NCBI GenBank assembly: GCA_045532055.1
Contig: JAZSFF010000007.1
Coordinates: 1 to 64,000, forward strand
DNA length: 64,000 bases
Direction: 5' to 3'
Source of the DNA: SIG440 sp045532055
Lineage (GTDB): Bacteria; Bacillota; Clostridia; Monoglobales; Monoglobaceae
Made by a program: the position numbers and the translations under genes. A model generated the notes under the pieces. The model worked only from the letters and a program-made list of their open reading frames with translations. It had not been told where the DNA came from and did no database searches. Positions 18,630 through 30,274 of this stretch are shown here, piece by piece; within the stretch, counting starts at the first letter, position 1; each line of letters begins with the position of its first letter.

Positions 18630-19442
18630 ATGTTTGTTCTTGAAATGTTGAAATCACTTATTCTGGGAGTTGTAGAGGGAATTACCGAATGGTTGCCTAT
18701 CAGTTCTACAGGACACATGATACTGGTGAATGAATTTTTGAGGAATGAAAACGGATTTACAGCGTCAGATTTGTATTTATATGTAATTCAGTTGGGTGCG
18801 ATTTTAGCAGTTGTGACACTTTATTTTCACAGACTCAATCCCTTTGCTCCATCCAAGACAAAGACAGAGCGGGCGGATACATGGAGCATGTGGTTCAAGG
18901 TTATTGTTGCTTGTGTTCCGGCAGCGGTTATAGGGCTGCTGCTTGACTCCATTATGGAGAGGTTTGAGAACTGGCAGGTTGTGTCGGCGACCCTTATACT
19001 CTATGGCGTTGCGTTTATTATTGTGGAAAAAATACAGAAAAAAACGCAAATATATAACATGAATGAAATGACATATAAAACCGCACTACTGATCGGTGCT
19101 TTTCAGGTGCTTTCTATTATACCGGGGACATCGCGATCAGGTTCCACAATACTGGGGGCAATGATTCTTGGCTGCAGCAGAGGTGTTGCAGCAGAGTTTT
19201 CCTTTTTCCTTGCGATTCCTGTTATGTTTGGCGTGAGTCTTCTTAAGATAATGAAGTACGGTCTTTTGATGAGCGGACAGGATTTGGCAGTATTGATTAC
19301 AGGTATGGCGGTGGCATATGTGATTTCTATGCTGTCCATTAAGTTCCTTATGAATTATGTGAGAAAGCATGACTTTAAATCTTTTGGAATTTACAGAATC
19401 ATTCTTGGCATAGTGGTTATTTTGTATTTTATGGTGGTGTAA
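18630..19442 (+). CDS. uppP: Undecaprenyl-diphosphate phosphatase
   Basis: Membrane enzyme (BacA family) that dephosphorylates undecaprenyl-PP to recycle the lipid carrier of peptidoglycan synthesis; extra copies give bacitracin tolerance. 270 residues, seven or eight membrane segments. Active-site motifs EGITEWLPISSTGHM (about residues 15-29) and PGTSRSGSTI (about 165-174) are complete. RBS TTGGAGGT before ATG 18630. Three bases separate it from ftsK, so the two are co-translated. Confidence 0.95.
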   Translation: MFVLEMLKSLILGVVEGITEWLPISSTGHMILVNEFLRNENGFTASDLYLYVIQLGAILAVVTLYFHRLNPFAPSKTKTERADTWSMWFKVIVACVPAAVIGLLLDSIMERFENWQVVSATLILYGVAFIIVEKIQKKTQIYNMNEMTYKTALLIGAFQVLSIIPGTSRSGSTILGAMILGCSRGVAAEFSFFLAIPVMFGVSLLKIMKYGLLMSGQDLAVLITGMAVAYVISMLSIKFLMNYVRKHDFKSFGIYRIILGIVVILYFMVV

Positions 19443-19445
19443 TTT

Positions 19446-22136
19446 ATGGCGGATAAAAGAAAAAAGAGTACTCGTGGAGGAATTTCCTCTAAGAAACCGG
19501 TTGCTCGCAAAAATACAACAGGCAGTGCAGCAACAGCCGCGCGCAGGACAAAAACAAGAGGTGCGGAAATTAAGGGAATAATCCTCATTGCTTTAGGCAT
19601 CTTTCTTGTGATGTCGTTTTTTACCGAGGCAACAGGTGCAGTAGGACATTATTTCAAGGAAATAATTATGGGACTCTTTGGTGGTGCGTCGGTGGTCTTC
19701 TTTGTGTTTGTTATATGGACCGGCGTGAATATGTTCATGGAGAAAAAGTCCGGCAAAGCCACATATAAGATATGGATTCTCTTTGCACTTATGGTTGTGA
19801 CATCGGTTCTGTGGGCTGCCTGGTACGGAGACACAGAGTGGAATTATCCTGATTTTGTAAGTGCGGTTAAGTCAATGTATACATACGGAATTGACGGTTG
19901 CAGCGGTGGTGTTCTGGGTGTTTTCCTTTGTATAGGATTGGTGAAATGCGTAGGAACAGTGGGTACAACTATTTTGGCAATAGCTGCGGCACTAATTTTG
20001 CTTATAATTCTGACAGAGGTTTCTGTGGAAAAAGTGTTCAGAAAGATTATGCTTTATATAAGAACAAACCGTGAACGTATGGCAGAAAACCTTGATGAAG
20101 AAATTGATATGGAAGTCAGTGTGCCAGAAAAAGCCAGAAAGAAAAAGGACAAAAAGAAGAAAAAAGAGGTTGAAACACAGGTGGAAACCGACGTTGAACC
20201 TGCAAAGACCCCAAACAGTGACTATTTTGATGTATATTTCAAAACAGGTGACATAGAGAACATAGCAGGGGCCGATAGCAGAATCAAACGGTTTAAGTTT
20301 GAGGAGGATATACAAGATGAAACAAACGAGGTTATAAAGGAAATCCTGACCGAGAAAGGCTCTGAAAGACCTAAAAGTGAGGGAGCTCCTTTTAAAATTG
20401 AGGATATCAGGACAGGTGTTCTCACACAACTTCCTGACGAGAATGGCAATTTTAAGGCGAAGGACGACGATGAATTTGAACCGCCCAGCATGGTGCAGAT
20501 GGAGGAAAAGGTTGACCCACTCACTCAGGCGGCAATAGATGCAGGTGCACCCCTCGACCGTGCGGTTGAGATGGGCAAACGTCTCAGCCAGCAGGAGGTT
20601 CAGCAGGCTGCGAACAGCGTGGGAACTCTTGCAAAGGAAAGTATTGAGGCAACGAAAATAATCAATTACAAATTGCCTTCGGTTTCTTTGTTGGCAAAGC
20701 CAAAGGCAAAGACCAAAAGCCGTGCGGAAATCAAACGTGAGCTTGAGGACAAGGCAAACAGATTGCTGGAAACTCTGGCAAGCTTTAAGGTTGATGCAAA
20801 AATTATCAATATCACTCAGGGACCTACAGTTACAAGATTTGAATTGCAGCCTGGATTTGGCATAAAGGTTTCAAAAATCACAAATCTTGCAGATGATATT
20901 GCTCTCAGCCTTGCGGCATCAGGTGTCCGTATTGAGGCACCCATTCCGGGCAAATCTGCCATAGGCATAGAGATTCCCAATGAAGAACCAAGTCCGGTTC
21001 CCATCCGGGAGGTTATTGATACGGACAAATTCCGTGACTTTAAGTCGAAGACGGCCTTTGCTTTGGGTAAGGATATCGGCGGAAACTGTGTTATTGCTGA
21101 TATTGCTCAGTTCCCCCATGTGCTTATTGCGGGTGCAACAGGTTCGGGTAAGAGTGTGTGTATCAACTCTCTTATCACAAGCATTCTTTATAAGGCAAAG
21201 CCAAATGAAGTCAAAATGATAATGGTTGACCCCAAGATGGTTGAGCTTGGCGTTTACAACGGAATCCCCCATTTGTTGATTCCCGTCGTTACAGACCCCA
21301 AGCATGCGGCGGGTGCTCTCAACTGGGCTGTAGCAGAGATGAAAAATCGTTACCAGATGCTTAAAGATAACAAGGTAAGAAACATTCAGGGATTCAATGC
21401 ACTTATGGAAGAAAATGGAACACCTGAAAACAAGTTGCCGGAGATTGTTATAATCGTTGACGAGCTTGCAGACCTTATGATGGCAGCCAAAAACGAGGTG
21501 GAAGATGCCATAAACAGCCTTGCTGCCCTTGCGAGAGCAGCGGGAATGTATCTTGTCATTGCCACGCAAAGACCGTCTGTTGACGTTATCACAGGCGTTA
21601 TCAAGGCAAATGTTCCGTCCAGAATTTCCTTTGCGGTATCGTCTCAGGTGGACAGCCGTACTATTCTTGACAGCATGGGCGCGGAAAAATTGCTTGGCAA
21701 GGGCGATATGCTCTATGCACCCAGAGGTGCTATAAAGCCTATAAGAATTCAGGGCAACTTCCTCTCTGATGGCGAAATTGAAAGTATTATTTCTTATATC
21801 AAAAAGCAGTATGAGGCAGAATATGATGAAAGTATTCTGGAACATATTGAACGTGAACAGGAAAACCGCGATGTAGGGAATGATGAAGATACACATACCC
21901 GCAGTGGAGACAGGGATGAACTCTTTGTAAAGGCCGCCGAACTTGCATTTGAAGCAGGACAAGCATCGGTTGCAATGTTGCAGCGAAAGTATAAAATCGG
22001 ATATCAGCGTGCGGCAAGAATTATTGACCAGCTTGAAGAAAACCGTATTATAGGGCCATATGAAGGGACAAAACCCAGACAGGTGCTTATTACACGGAAT
22101 GAACTTAATGAAATGCTGATGAATAATCCTGATTGA
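19446..22136 (+). CDS. FtsK/SpoIIIE family DNA translocase
   Basis: Hexameric dsDNA pump for chromosome segregation at the septum. 896 residues: basic N-terminus, about four membrane segments within residues 40-190, a charged linker (KKKDKKKKK around 236-245), then the motor with Walker A GATGSGKS near residue 563 and Walker [12 protein letters not shown]. The C-terminal winged-helix gamma domain ([20 protein letters not shown]) recognises orienting sequences. Whether it is the vegetative FtsK or the spore SpoIIIE cannot be decided from one copy. Confidence 0.94.
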   Translation: MADKRKKSTRGGISSKKPVARKNTTGSAATAARRTKTRGAEIKGIILIALGIFLVMSFFTEATGAVGHYFKEIIMGLFGGASVVFFVFVIWTGVNMFMEKKSGKATYKIWILFALMVVTSVLWAAWYGDTEWNYPDFVSAVKSMYTYGIDGCSGGVLGVFLCIGLVKCVGTVGTTILAIAAALILLIILTEVSVEKVFRKIMLYIRTNRERMAENLDEEIDMEVSVPEKARKKKDKKKKKEVETQVETDVEPAKTPNSDYFDVYFKTGDIENIAGADSRIKRFKFEEDIQDETNEVIKEILTEKGSERPKSEGAPFKIEDIRTGVLTQLPDENGNFKAKDDDEFEPPSMVQMEEKVDPLTQAAIDAGAPLDRAVEMGKRLSQQEVQQAANSVGTLAKESIEATKIINYKLPSVSLLAKPKAKTKSRAEIKRELEDKANRLLETLASFKVDAKIINITQGPTVTRFELQPGFGIKVSKITNLADDIALSLAASGVRIEAPIPGKSAIGIEIPNEEPSPVPIREVIDTDKFRDFKSKTAFALGKDIGGNCVIADIAQFPHVLIAGATGSGKSVCINSLITSILYKAKPNEVKMIMVDPKMVELGVYNGIPHLLIPVVTDPKHAAGALNWAVAEMKNRYQMLKDNKVRNIQGFNALMEENGTPENKLPEIVIIVDELADLMMAAKNEVEDAINSLAALARAAGMYLVIATQRPSVDVITGVIKANVPSRISFAVSSQVDSRTILDSMGAEKLLGKGDMLYAPRGAIKPIRIQGNFLSDGEIESIISYIKKQYEAEYDESILEHIEREQENRDVGNDEDTHTRSGDRDELFVKAAELAFEAGQASVAMLQRKYKIGYQRAARIIDQLEENRIIGPYEGTKPRQVLITRNELNEMLMNNPD

Positions 22137-22294
22137 TGTAGGCAATACTTTGAGGGTCAGGAAAATAAATGCAGCAAAACAATACGGGTGGAGGTAAATA
22201 CCCTGAAATCCTCGTTTTTACTGTGCATTTGGTGCAAAAGGGCTAATGAAAATTTGTGAAAACTAACAAAAATATAAAAAAATAGAGAAAACTA

Positions 22295-22323
22295 TGGAAA
22301 TTTATAAAAGAATGTAGTAGAAT
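22295..22323 (+). promoter_or_regulatory. Candidate promoter of the HU gene
   Basis: TGGAAA (22295-22300), 17 bases and TAGAAT (22318-22323). Both boxes are non-consensus, but the spacing is correct and the region is A/T rich. Confidence 0.5.
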
Positions 22324-22384
22324 AAGAATAACGTTATTAACACTACTTAAAATTTTATATTTTAAAAGAAAAGGAGTTTTAGAA

Positions 22385-22660
22385 ATGAATAAACAGGAAT
22401 TGATTTCAGCTATGGCTGAAAAAGCTAATCTTTCTAAGAAAGATGCAGAAGCTGCTCTTAACGCTTTTGTTTGCGCAGTTGAAGGTGCTCTTGCTAAGGG
22501 TGACAAAGTTCAGTTGGTTGGCTTCGGCGGTTTCGAAGTAAGAGAAAGAGCTGCTAGAACAGGCAGAAATCCTCAGACAGGTGCTGAGATGAAGATTGCT
22601 GCTGCTAAAGTTCCCGCTTTCAAAGCAGGCAAAGCACTCAAAGACCTTATTAACAAATAA
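22385..22660 (+). CDS. hup: HU family DNA-binding protein
   Basis: Nucleoid-associated dimer that bends DNA. 91 residues, [20 protein letters not shown] at the start, and the DNA-binding arm [20 protein letters not shown] with the intercalating proline in RNPQTG. RBS AAAAGGAG before ATG 22385; terminator follows. Preceded by a 248-base gap with a promoter. Confidence 0.97.
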   Translation: MNKQELISAMAEKANLSKKDAEAALNAFVCAVEGALAKGDKVQLVGFGGFEVRERAARTGRNPQTGAEMKIAAAKVPAFKAGKALKDLINK

Positions 22661-22676
22661 TAAGATTTTAACTCTT

Positions 22677-22707
22677 AAAAGAACGCCTGAAACGGCGTTC
22701 TTTTTGT
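22677..22707 (+). terminator. Terminator after the HU gene
   Basis: AAAAGAACGCC / GGCGTTCTTTTT with a 6-base loop. Confidence 0.9.
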
Positions 22708-22739
22708 ATGTTTGAGATTTTCACGAAAGGGGAACAATT

Positions 22740-22994
22740 ATGCAGAATTATTCATACAAAACCCGGGGAACATGTTCCAGAGAGATTCATTTTGATATAG
22801 ATAACGGTGTGGTGAGGAATGTAAAGTTTATAATGGGTTGCATGGGGAACACTCAGGGGGTTGCCAGACTGGTTGAGGGGATGCCTGTTGATGAGGCGAT
22901 ATCAAGACTTCAAGGTATAGACTGCGGCGGCAGAGGAACTTCCTGCCCTGACCAGTTGGCACAGGCTCTTATTCAGGCTAAACAGGCAGAGTAG
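22740..22994 (+). CDS. TSCPD-domain protein, TIGR03905-like
   Basis: 84-residue protein resembling the free-standing TSCPD domain found at the C-terminus of some ribonucleotide reductases. Visible: CSREIHFDID, GCMGNTQGVARLVEG and CGGRGTSCPDQLAQAL, with conserved cysteines that may bind metal. Free-standing copies are common in Clostridia; no activity is established. ATG 22740 follows AAAGGGGA. Stands alone between a terminator and the str-unit promoter. Confidence 0.8.
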   Translation: MQNYSYKTRGTCSREIHFDIDNGVVRNVKFIMGCMGNTQGVARLVEGMPVDEAISRLQGIDCGGRGTSCPDQLAQALIQAKQAE

Positions 22995-23100
22995 TATGTA
23001 AAACAGAATTAATCTGGTTGTTGTGTTAATGCTGTATATATACGGTTTCAAAAGCCTATAATTTGTGGAAATTTTTTGGCAAAAACCATATATATGGTAC

Positions 23101-23129
23101 TTGACAAAAGATGCGGAAACTGATATACT
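23101..23129 (+). promoter_or_regulatory. Promoter of the str-like operon
   Basis: TTGACA (23101-23106), 17 bases and TATACT (23124-23129). It lies 79 bases before the L7Ae-like gene and can drive L7Ae-rpsL-rpsG-fusA. Confidence 0.88.
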
Positions 23130-23207
23130 AAAGTGTATTTTTAATATTGGGATAGTGCGGTATTTTGACGTATTTCCCATGCACTGAAAGTGCAAAGGTG
23201 AATAAAG

Positions 23208-23456
23208 ATGGATAGAATAAAACAAAACCCACATGTTGTCGGAATCAAGCAGTCAAAAAAAGCTCTTGAGGCAGGAAAGGCAGAACTGGTGTTTGTTGCC
23301 AGGGATGCAGATGGTCATGTGGTTTTCCCACTGGAAAGATTGTGTGGGGAAAAGGGCGTGGAGATTGTTTACGTCAACAACATGAAAGAGCTGGCTAAGG
23401 CCTGCCGTGTGGACGTGCCCACCGCCGTTGCAACAATTTTGGTTAAAGACGCGTAA
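23208..23456 (+). CDS. L7Ae-like ribosomal protein (YbxF/RplGB type)
   Basis: 82-residue member of the L7Ae/L30e/S12e family, which binds RNA kink-turns. Visible: GIKQSKKALEAGKAELVFVA and the C-terminal ACRVDVPTAVATILV. It precedes rpsL as ybxF does in Bacillus. In Bacillus such proteins bind kink-turns in vitro; the cellular target is uncertain. RBS AAAGGTGA before ATG 23208. Confidence 0.88.
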   Translation: MDRIKQNPHVVGIKQSKKALEAGKAELVFVARDADGHVVFPLERLCGEKGVEIVYVNNMKELAKACRVDVPTAVATILVKDA

Positions 23457-23501
23457 TTTTGCGTTTTTATACACTATATCATACACAGGAGGTGAAAATA
23501 A

Positions 23502-23921
23502 TTGCCAACATTTAACCAGTTAGTTAAGAAAGGCAGACAGACTGCGGAAAAGAAATCTACTGCACCGGCTCTTCTTAAAGGTTTCAACACCATCAAAAAG
23601 AAGTATACCGATCAGGATTCACCGCAGAAGAGAGGTGTTTGTACTTCTGTTAGAACAATGACACCCAAAAAGCCTAACTCTGCTCTCCGTAAGGTTGCCA
23701 GAGTTCGTCTTACAAACGGTATCGAAGTTTCAGCTTATATTCCCGGTATTGGTCACAATCTCCAGGAACATAGCGTAGTGCTTATCCGTGGCGGAAGAGT
23801 TAAGGACCTCCCTGGTGTACGTTATCACATTATCCGTGGTACACTTGATACACAGGGCGTTCAGAAACGTAATCAGTCAAGATCTAAGTACGGTGCGAAG
23901 AGACCGAAAGAAGCTAAGTAA
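23502..23921 (+). CDS. rpsL: 30S ribosomal protein S12
   Basis: Decoding-centre protein. The start is TTG at 23502 behind AGGAGGTGA, giving [12 protein letters not shown] at once; no ATG gives a complete protein. 139 residues. [17 protein letters not shown] and [13 protein letters not shown] carry the wild-type lysines at the positions where streptomycin-resistance changes occur. Two normal tandem features: an upstream L7Ae-like gene and rpsG downstream. Confidence 0.98.
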   Translation: MPTFNQLVKKGRQTAEKKSTAPALLKGFNTIKKKYTDQDSPQKRGVCTSVRTMTPKKPNSALRKVARVRLTNGIEVSAYIPGIGHNLQEHSVVLIRGGRVKDLPGVRYHIIRGTLDTQGVQKRNQSRSKYGAKRPKEAK

Positions 23922-24082
23922 GACAAAATTTTAAGTATGAAATTTACTTTATAGTGCGTATTACTATTTTATATATATTGAGATACAGTCTCGGTTGATA
24001 GTATATACAGCACTAGCAGTATCCTTAAGGGTATTGAGTACCTTGTGGATATCATTTACCACAAAGAATGGAGGGAAGATAA

Positions 24083-24553
<471 letters not shown>

Positions 24554-24557
24554 TTTT

Positions 24558-24676
24558 GCTTTGAAATTTACTTCATCTTTGGCAGCGTTGCTCGGTGGCG
24601 AAAAATGCTCATGTGTATCACACACACTCCGCTTTTTCACACCTCACATCTACCAAATCTAAAGCAAATTTCTTTG
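24558..24676 (+). repeat. 119-bp structured tandem repeat, unit A
   Basis: First of two 119-bp units between rpsG and fusA, aligned without gaps to 24690-24808 with 85 of 119 identical positions by hand count. The core is a hairpin: GAAAAA at the 5' side with TTTTTC at the 3' side, and an apical stem TGTGT/ACACA around TATCAC. See unit B for the covariation. Confidence 0.75.
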
Positions 24677-24689
24677 CAAAACAAAAGTC

Positions 24690-24808
24690 ACTTTGAAAAT
24701 CGCCTCATCTTCGGCGAATGTGCTCAGTATGAAAAAATGCTTACGTATATCATATACGCTCCGCTTTTTTCAGCTTCGCATTCACCAAACCTAAGGCAAT
24801 TTTCTGTG
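24690..24808 (+). repeat. 119-bp structured tandem repeat, unit B
   Basis: Second unit. The apical stem is CGTATA/TATACG around TCA. Compared with unit A, two base pairs change on both sides together (T-A to C-G and G-C to A-T) and one mismatch becomes a pair, so base pairing appears to be maintained. Not a coding sequence: frames across it do not resemble any protein and differ between the units. Confidence 0.75.
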
Positions 24809-24878
24809 TGAAATATCATACAACCGAAAGCCAATTTTCGATTAGATTAACACATTTGATGTGTTGAAAGGAGTTACT

Positions 24879-26990
24879 ATGGGTAGAGCGTATTCGCTTG
24901 AAAGAACAAGAAATATCGGTATCATGGCTCACATCGATGCTGGTAAAACAACTACTACAGAAAGAATCTTGTATTACACAGGTATCAACCATAAACTTGG
25001 TGAAACCCATGAAGGCGGCGCTACTATGGACTGGATGGCTCAGGAGCAGGAGCGTGGTATCACAATTACCTCTGCTGCAACAACCTGTTTCTGGGAACCC
25101 AAAGAAGGCCCTTATGCTGGACAGAAACATAGAATCAATATTATTGATACTCCCGGACACGTTGACTTCACAGTTGAAGTTCAGCGTTCACTGAGAGTTC
25201 TTGACGGTTCTGTTACTGTAATGTGTGCTAAGGGTGGTGTTGAACCCCAGTCAGAAACAGTTTGGCGTCAGGCTGACGAATACAAAGTACCCCGTATGAT
25301 ATTTGTCAACAAGATGGATATTATGGGTGCAGATTTCTATAACGTAGTAAACATGATTCACGAAAGACTCAATGCTAATGGTGTTCCCATTCAGCTTCCT
25401 ATTGGTGCTGAGGATACATTTGTTGGTATCATTGACCTTATGAACATGGAAGCCGAGATTTATGATGATGAACTCGGCAACAGCTACCACAAGGATGCTA
25501 TTCCTGCTGATATGGCTGACAAAGCACAGGAATACCATGACAAGATGGTAGAAGCTATTTGCGAAACAGACGAAGAACTTCTTGAAAAGTACTTTGGCGG
25601 TGAAGAAATCACTGTTGAAGAACTTAAGGCTGCACTTCGTCGTGCAACAATCAACAATGAAATTGTACCTGTTCTCTGCGGAACAGCGTACAGAAACAAG
25701 GGTGTTCAGTTGCTTCTTGATGCGGTTATTGAATATATGCCCGCACCAACTGATGTTCCCAATATCATGGGTGTAAATCCTGATACAGAAGAACCGGACG
25801 AAAGACCATCTTCAGACGATGCTCCTTTTGCAGCTCTTGCGTTCAAGATTGCAACAGACCCGTTTGTTGGTAAGATTTGTTTCTTCCGTGTATATTCAGG
25901 TACACTGGAAAAGGGTTCACACGTTCTTAACTCTTGCAAAGGCAAGCGTGAACGTATAGGAAGAATCCTTCAGATGCATGCAAACCACAGAGAAGACCTT
26001 GATATTGTTTATTCAGGTGACATTGCTGCTGCAGTTGGTCTCCAGAACACAACAACAGGTGAAACACTTTGTGACGAAAAGCATCCTATAGTTCTTGAAT
26101 CAATGAACTTCCCTGAACCAGTTATTCGTGTGGCTATTGAGCCCAAGACAAAGGCTGGTCAGGAGAAGATGGGTATCGCTCTTGCAAAACTTGCAGAAGA
26201 AGATCCCACATTCAAGACATACACCGATGAAGAAACAGGCCAGACAATCATCGCAGGTATGGGTGAGCTTCACCTTGAGATTATTGTTGACCGTCTTCTC
26301 CGTGAATTCAAAGTTGAAGCAAACGTTGGTGAACCTCAGGTTTCTTATCGTGAAGCATTCAGAAAAGAAGTTGACGTTGACCACAAGTATGCTCGTCAGT
26401 CGGGTGGTAAAGGTCAGTACGGTCACGTACTTGTTAAGTTTGAACCCCTGGGCGAAGGCGAAGGCTACATCTTTGAAAACAAGGTTGTGGGCGGTGCTGT
26501 TCCTAAGGAATATATCCCTGCCGTTGATGCAGGTATCCAGAGCGCAATGCTCAACGGTGTTCTTGCGGGCTATAACGTAGTTGACCTTAAGGCTACACTC
26601 TATGATGGTTCATACCACGAAGTTGACTCATCTGAAATGGCGTTTAAGATTGCTGCATCTATGGCGTTCAAGGAAGCTATGAGAAAGTCTGATCCTGTTC
26701 TTAAAGAACCTATCATGCTTGTTAACGTAATCACACCAGATGACTACCTTGGTTTTGTTATCGGTGACTTAAGTTCAAGACGTGGTATGATCAAGTGTCA
26801 GGAATCAAGATCAGGCGGTGTAACACAGGTTACTGCTGACGTTCCTCTTTCTGAAATGTTCGGTTATGCAACCGTTCTCCGCTCAGGAACACAGGGCCGT
26901 GGTCAGTATTCTATGGAACCATCACACTACAGCGAAGTTCCTAAATCTGTTCAGGACAAGATTATCAGCGCCAGAACAAAAGGCGAATAA
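24879..26990 (+). CDS. fusA: Elongation factor G
   Basis: Translocation GTPase. 703 residues from ATG 24879 (RBS AAAGGAG); the GTG at 24861 is unlikely because it precedes that site. Motifs: [19 protein letters not shown] (P-loop), DTPGHVDF (G3), NKMD (G4), then domains III-V with [14 protein letters not shown] and GDLSSRRG. A small hairpin AACACA/TGTGTT lies just before the binding site. The gap from rpsG is filled by the 119-bp repeats, so fusA may be read both from the str promoter and locally. Confidence 0.98.
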   Translation: MGRAYSLERTRNIGIMAHIDAGKTTTTERILYYTGINHKLGETHEGGATMDWMAQEQERGITITSAATTCFWEPKEGPYAGQKHRINIIDTPGHVDFTVEVQRSLRVLDGSVTVMCAKGGVEPQSETVWRQADEYKVPRMIFVNKMDIMGADFYNVVNMIHERLNANGVPIQLPIGAEDTFVGIIDLMNMEAEIYDDELGNSYHKDAIPADMADKAQEYHDKMVEAICETDEELLEKYFGGEEITVEELKAALRRATINNEIVPVLCGTAYRNKGVQLLLDAVIEYMPAPTDVPNIMGVNPDTEEPDERPSSDDAPFAALAFKIATDPFVGKICFFRVYSGTLEKGSHVLNSCKGKRERIGRILQMHANHREDLDIVYSGDIAAAVGLQNTTTGETLCDEKHPIVLESMNFPEPVIRVAIEPKTKAGQEKMGIALAKLAEEDPTFKTYTDEETGQTIIAGMGELHLEIIVDRLLREFKVEANVGEPQVSYREAFRKEVDVDHKYARQSGGKGQYGHVLVKFEPLGEGEGYIFENKVVGGAVPKEYIPAVDAGIQSAMLNGVLAGYNVVDLKATLYDGSYHEVDSSEMAFKIAASMAFKEAMRKSDPVLKEPIMLVNVITPDDYLGFVIGDLSSRRGMIKCQESRSGGVTQVTADVPLSEMFGYATVLRSGTQGRGQYSMEPSHYSEVPKSVQDKIISARTKGE

Positions 26991-27026
26991 TTGTACAGAT
27001 TTTATAAACTTTTTTAAAAAAAGCTA

Positions 27027-27055
27027 TTGAAAACTGTTCAATCATGTAGTAAAAT
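27027..27055 (+). promoter_or_regulatory. Promoter of tuf
   Basis: TTGAAA (27027-27032), 17 bases and TAAAAT (27050-27055), 48 bases before the tuf start. tuf can therefore be transcribed independently of fusA. Confidence 0.75.
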
Positions 27056-27102
27056 AATTAATATGTAAATAATTAACTTATATAAGTTAGGAGGAAATAA
27101 CA

Positions 27103-28305
27103 ATGGCAAAAGCTAAATATGAAAGAACCAAACCCCATGTTAACATTGGTACAATCGGCCACGTTGACCATGGTAAAACAACTCTTACTGCTGCAATCAC
27201 AAAGGTGCTTGCTATGGACGGTAAGGCTCAGTACGAAGCTTACGATATGATCGACAAAGCTCCTGAGGAAAGAGAAAGAGGTATCACAATCTCTACAGCT
27301 CACGTTGAGTACGAAACAGAATCACGTCACTATGCACACGTTGACTGCCCCGGACATGCTGACTACGTTAAGAACATGATCACTGGTGCTGCTCAGATGG
27401 ACGGTGCTATCCTCGTTGTTTCTGCTGCTGATGGTCCTATGCCTCAGACAAGAGAACACATCCTTCTTTCACGTCAGGTTGGCGTTCCGAAGATTGTTGT
27501 ATTCATGAACAAGGTTGACCAGGTTGACGATCCCGAACTTCTCGAACTCGTTGAAATGGAAATCCGTGACCTTCTCTCAGAATACGAATTCCCGGGTGAC
27601 GAAATCCCGATTGTTAAGGGTTCAGGTCTTCAGGTTCTTGAATCTGCATCAACAGATCCTTCAGCTCCTGAATATGCTTGCATTAAGGAACTCATGGATG
27701 CAGTAGATGCATACATTCCTACACCTGAAAGAAAGAGCGACCTTCCTTTCCTTATGCCTGTTGAGGACGTATTCTCAATCACAGGCCGTGGTACAGTTGC
27801 TACTGGTAGAGTTGAAAGAGGTACTCTTAACCTTTCTGACGAAGTTGAAATCGTTGGTCTTTCTGACGAATCAAGAAAAGTTGTTGTTACAGGTATCGAA
27901 ATGTTCAGAAAGCTTCTTGATCAGGCTGAAGCTGGTGACAACATCGGTGCTCTTCTCCGTGGTGTTCAGAGAAACGAAATCGAAAGAGGACAGGTTCTTG
28001 CGAAACCCGGTACAATTCATCCTCACACAAAGTTCAAGGGTGAAGTTTACGTTCTGACCAAGGAAGAAGGCGGACGTCATACACCTTTCTTCACAAACTA
28101 CAGACCTCAGTTCTACTTCAGAACAACTGACGTTACAGGTGTTGTAAACCTTCCTGAAGGCACAGAAATGTGCATGCCTGGCGACAACGTTACAATGACT
28201 GTTGAACTTACAACAACAATCGCTGTTGAAGAAGGTCTCCGTTTCGCTATCCGTGAAGGCGGCCGTACAGTTGGTTCTGGCGTTGTTACAGAAATCATCG
28301 AGTAA
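27103..28305 (+). CDS. tuf: Elongation factor Tu
   Basis: Delivers aminoacyl-tRNA to the ribosome. 400 residues, [19 protein letters not shown]-loop, [16 protein letters not shown] as G4, and C-terminal beta barrels ([19 protein letters not shown]). RBS TAGGAGGA before ATG 27103; a strong terminator follows. The G4 motif reads NKVDQVDD where many species have NKCDMVDD, a normal variation. Confidence 0.98.
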   Translation: MAKAKYERTKPHVNIGTIGHVDHGKTTLTAAITKVLAMDGKAQYEAYDMIDKAPEERERGITISTAHVEYETESRHYAHVDCPGHADYVKNMITGAAQMDGAILVVSAADGPMPQTREHILLSRQVGVPKIVVFMNKVDQVDDPELLELVEMEIRDLLSEYEFPGDEIPIVKGSGLQVLESASTDPSAPEYACIKELMDAVDAYIPTPERKSDLPFLMPVEDVFSITGRGTVATGRVERGTLNLSDEVEIVGLSDESRKVVVTGIEMFRKLLDQAEAGDNIGALLRGVQRNEIERGQVLAKPGTIHPHTKFKGEVYVLTKEEGGRHTPFFTNYRPQFYFRTTDVTGVVNLPEGTEMCMPGDNVTMTVELTTTIAVEEGLRFAIREGGRTVGSGVVTEIIE

Positions 28306-28344
28306 TTTTAGCCCACGTTGGGTTTAATTTACAAGAATTTTAGA

Positions 28345-28378
28345 AAGAGCTTTGGATTTCTCCAAAGCTCTTTTTTGT
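28345..28378 (+). terminator. Terminator after tuf
   Basis: AAGAGCTTTGGA / TCCAAAGCTCTT, a 12-bp perfect stem with a TTTC loop and a T-rich tail. Confidence 0.93.
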
Positions 28379-28517
28379 TTTGGTTTTGTTATATGGGACA
28401 ACAATAAAAATATATTTATTTTTGTTAAATTTGGGTAGATTTTTCGGCAGGATTGTGGTACAATAAAATGTAAACGTCAGATAGACGTTTAAAATAATAA
28501 ATCGGGAGCAAAAATTC

Positions 28518-28964
28518 ATGGGAAACCGGAAGCATGTTGAGATTTTTACTGACGGTGCCTGCAGCGGAAACCCCGGTCCGGGCGGATATGGAGTTGTCCT
28601 TAAATACGGCAATGCACGGAAAGAATTGTCAGGGGGCGAGGCGGAAACCACAAATAACCGCATGGAACTTACTGCGGCGATTGTGGGACTTGAGGCTTTG
28701 CGTGAAAAATGTGCTGTCACACTTTACAGCGATTCAAAGTATCTTGTGGATGCTATAGTTTGCGGCTGGGCTGTTAAGTGGCGTGAGAATGGTTGGATGC
28801 GTAACAAACGGGAGGCGGCACAAAACAGCGACCTTTGGGGAAAAATCCTTAATCTTTTGGAAAAACATGATGTTGAGCTTGTGTGGGTTAAGGGCCATGC
28901 AGGACATCCCGAGAACGAACGATGTGATTCTTTGGCGGTTGCAGAATCACAAAAATTCAAATGA
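28518..28964 (+). CDS. rnhA: Ribonuclease HI
   Basis: Degrades RNA in RNA-DNA hybrids. 148 residues. Catalytic residues are visible: D in [15 protein letters not shown] in NRMELTAA, D in YSDSKYLVD and D in [19 protein letters not shown] is the C-terminal signature. An extended -10 (TGGTACAAT, about 28454-28462) lies upstream; RBS CGGGAG precedes ATG 28518. Confidence 0.95.
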   Translation: MGNRKHVEIFTDGACSGNPGPGGYGVVLKYGNARKELSGGEAETTNNRMELTAAIVGLEALREKCAVTLYSDSKYLVDAIVCGWAVKWRENGWMRNKREAAQNSDLWGKILNLLEKHDVELVWVKGHAGHPENERCDSLAVAESQKFK

Positions 28965-29069
28965 TGACTTTATTTAATTTACATACGGAGAGGTCTACTT
29001 TTCATAGATTTTTTACGGGCAGAAAACCGTAAATTTTACTCCGCAGAAAAAAGAAAGGTAGGAATCAAA

Positions 29070-30248
29070 ATGGAAACAAAGCGAATTTATGTTGACCACT
29101 CGGCAACAACTCCTGTAAAGCCTGAGGTTCTTGACGCCATGATTCCATATTTTACAGAGAATTTTGGCAATGCATCAACAGTCTATGCCGAGGGCAGAGA
29201 GTCGAAAAAAGCCGTTAATCTGGCAAGAGAGTCTGTGGCAAAAGCAATAGGTGCAGAGGTTGGGGAGATATTTTTCACCGGTTCAGGAACAGAGGCGGAC
29301 AACTGGGCAATCAAGGGCGTTGCATATGCCAATCGTGCCAAAGGCAATCATATCATAACCTCGGCAGTTGAACATCATGCGGTGCTGCATACTTGTCAGG
29401 CATTGGAAAAAGAGGGCTTTGAGGTGACATATCTGCCGGTTGATGAATTTGGCATGGTATCAGCAGATGATGTGAAGAATGCCATTTGTGACAGGACAAT
29501 ACTTGTTACAATAATGACGGCAAACAACGAAATCGGAACAATTATGCCAATTGAAGAAATAGGCAAGATAACCCGTGAAAAGGGAATCATTTTCCACACC
29601 GACGCCGTTCAGGCAGTGGGTATGATTGATATAGATGTGAATAAACTGGGGGTTGACCTCTTGTCACTTACCGGTCACAAATTTTATGGACCCAAAGGCG
29701 TGGGTGCGTTGTACGTGCGAAAGGGTACAAAAATTTCGTCATTTATTACCGGTGGTGCTCAGGAGCGAAACAGACGTGCCGGAACGGAAAACGTTGCGGG
29801 AATTGTGGGACTTGGAAAAGCGATTGAACTTGCAACCTCTGATGTTAAGGGACATACCGAAAAGTTGATAAAGATGCGTGACAGATTTATTGACCGTGTT
29901 CTTGATGAAATTCCGTATACCCGTCTTAACGGCCACAGAACAAAAAGATTGGCTAGCAACTCCAACATTTCTTTTGAATTTATTGAGGGTGAGTCTTTGC
30001 TGCTTATGCTTGATATGCAGGGCATATCTGCATCAAGCGGAAGTGCCTGCACATCAGGGTCGTTGGACCCGTCCCATGTGCTGTTGGCAATTGGACTTAA
30101 ACACGAAGTCGCACACGGCTCGCTGAGGGTATCATTTGGTGAAAGCAACACCATGGAGGACGTTGACCGAATTGTAGATGCTCTTAAGACAATTGTTGCC
30201 AGATTGCGTGAAATGTCGCCGCTTTATGAGGCTGTGAAAGATAGATAA
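29070..30248 (+). CDS. nifS: Cysteine desulfurase, NifS/IscS type
   Basis: PLP enzyme that takes sulfur from cysteine as an enzyme-bound persulfide. 392 residues. PLP lysine in [14 protein letters not shown] (about residue 204); catalytic cysteine in [17 protein letters not shown] (about 328). The mobile loop and class-V aminotransferase fold are complete. Followed after 26 bases by nifU and then mnmA, so it probably feeds both Fe-S assembly and tRNA thiolation. RBS AAAGGTAGGAA before ATG 29070. Confidence 0.95.
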   Translation: METKRIYVDHSATTPVKPEVLDAMIPYFTENFGNASTVYAEGRESKKAVNLARESVAKAIGAEVGEIFFTGSGTEADNWAIKGVAYANRAKGNHIITSAVEHHAVLHTCQALEKEGFEVTYLPVDEFGMVSADDVKNAICDRTILVTIMTANNEIGTIMPIEEIGKITREKGIIFHTDAVQAVGMIDIDVNKLGVDLLSLTGHKFYGPKGVGALYVRKGTKISSFITGGAQERNRRAGTENVAGIVGLGKAIELATSDVKGHTEKLIKMRDRFIDRVLDEIPYTRLNGHRTKRLASNSNISFEFIEGESLLLMLDMQGISASSGSACTSGSLDPSHVLLAIGLKHEVAHGSLRVSFGESNTMEDVDRIVDALKTIVARLREMSPLYEAVKDR

Positions 30249-30274
30249 ATTTTACTTGAAAGAGGGAAAATGTT

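Noticed and set aside
20919..22145. 408-codon open frame on the minus strand
   Set aside because: It lies fully antisense to ftsK, has no family resemblance or binding site, and follows from the codon bias of the sense gene.
22169..22246. 25-codon frame MQQNNTGGGKYPEILV... upstream of the HU gene
   Set aside because: A weak AGGAAAATAA site precedes it, but with no conservation data and no recognisable feature it is more likely chance.
24605..24811. 68-codon frame between rpsG and fusA
   Set aside because: It runs through the structured repeats and its composition reflects them; the two repeat units code for different residues.
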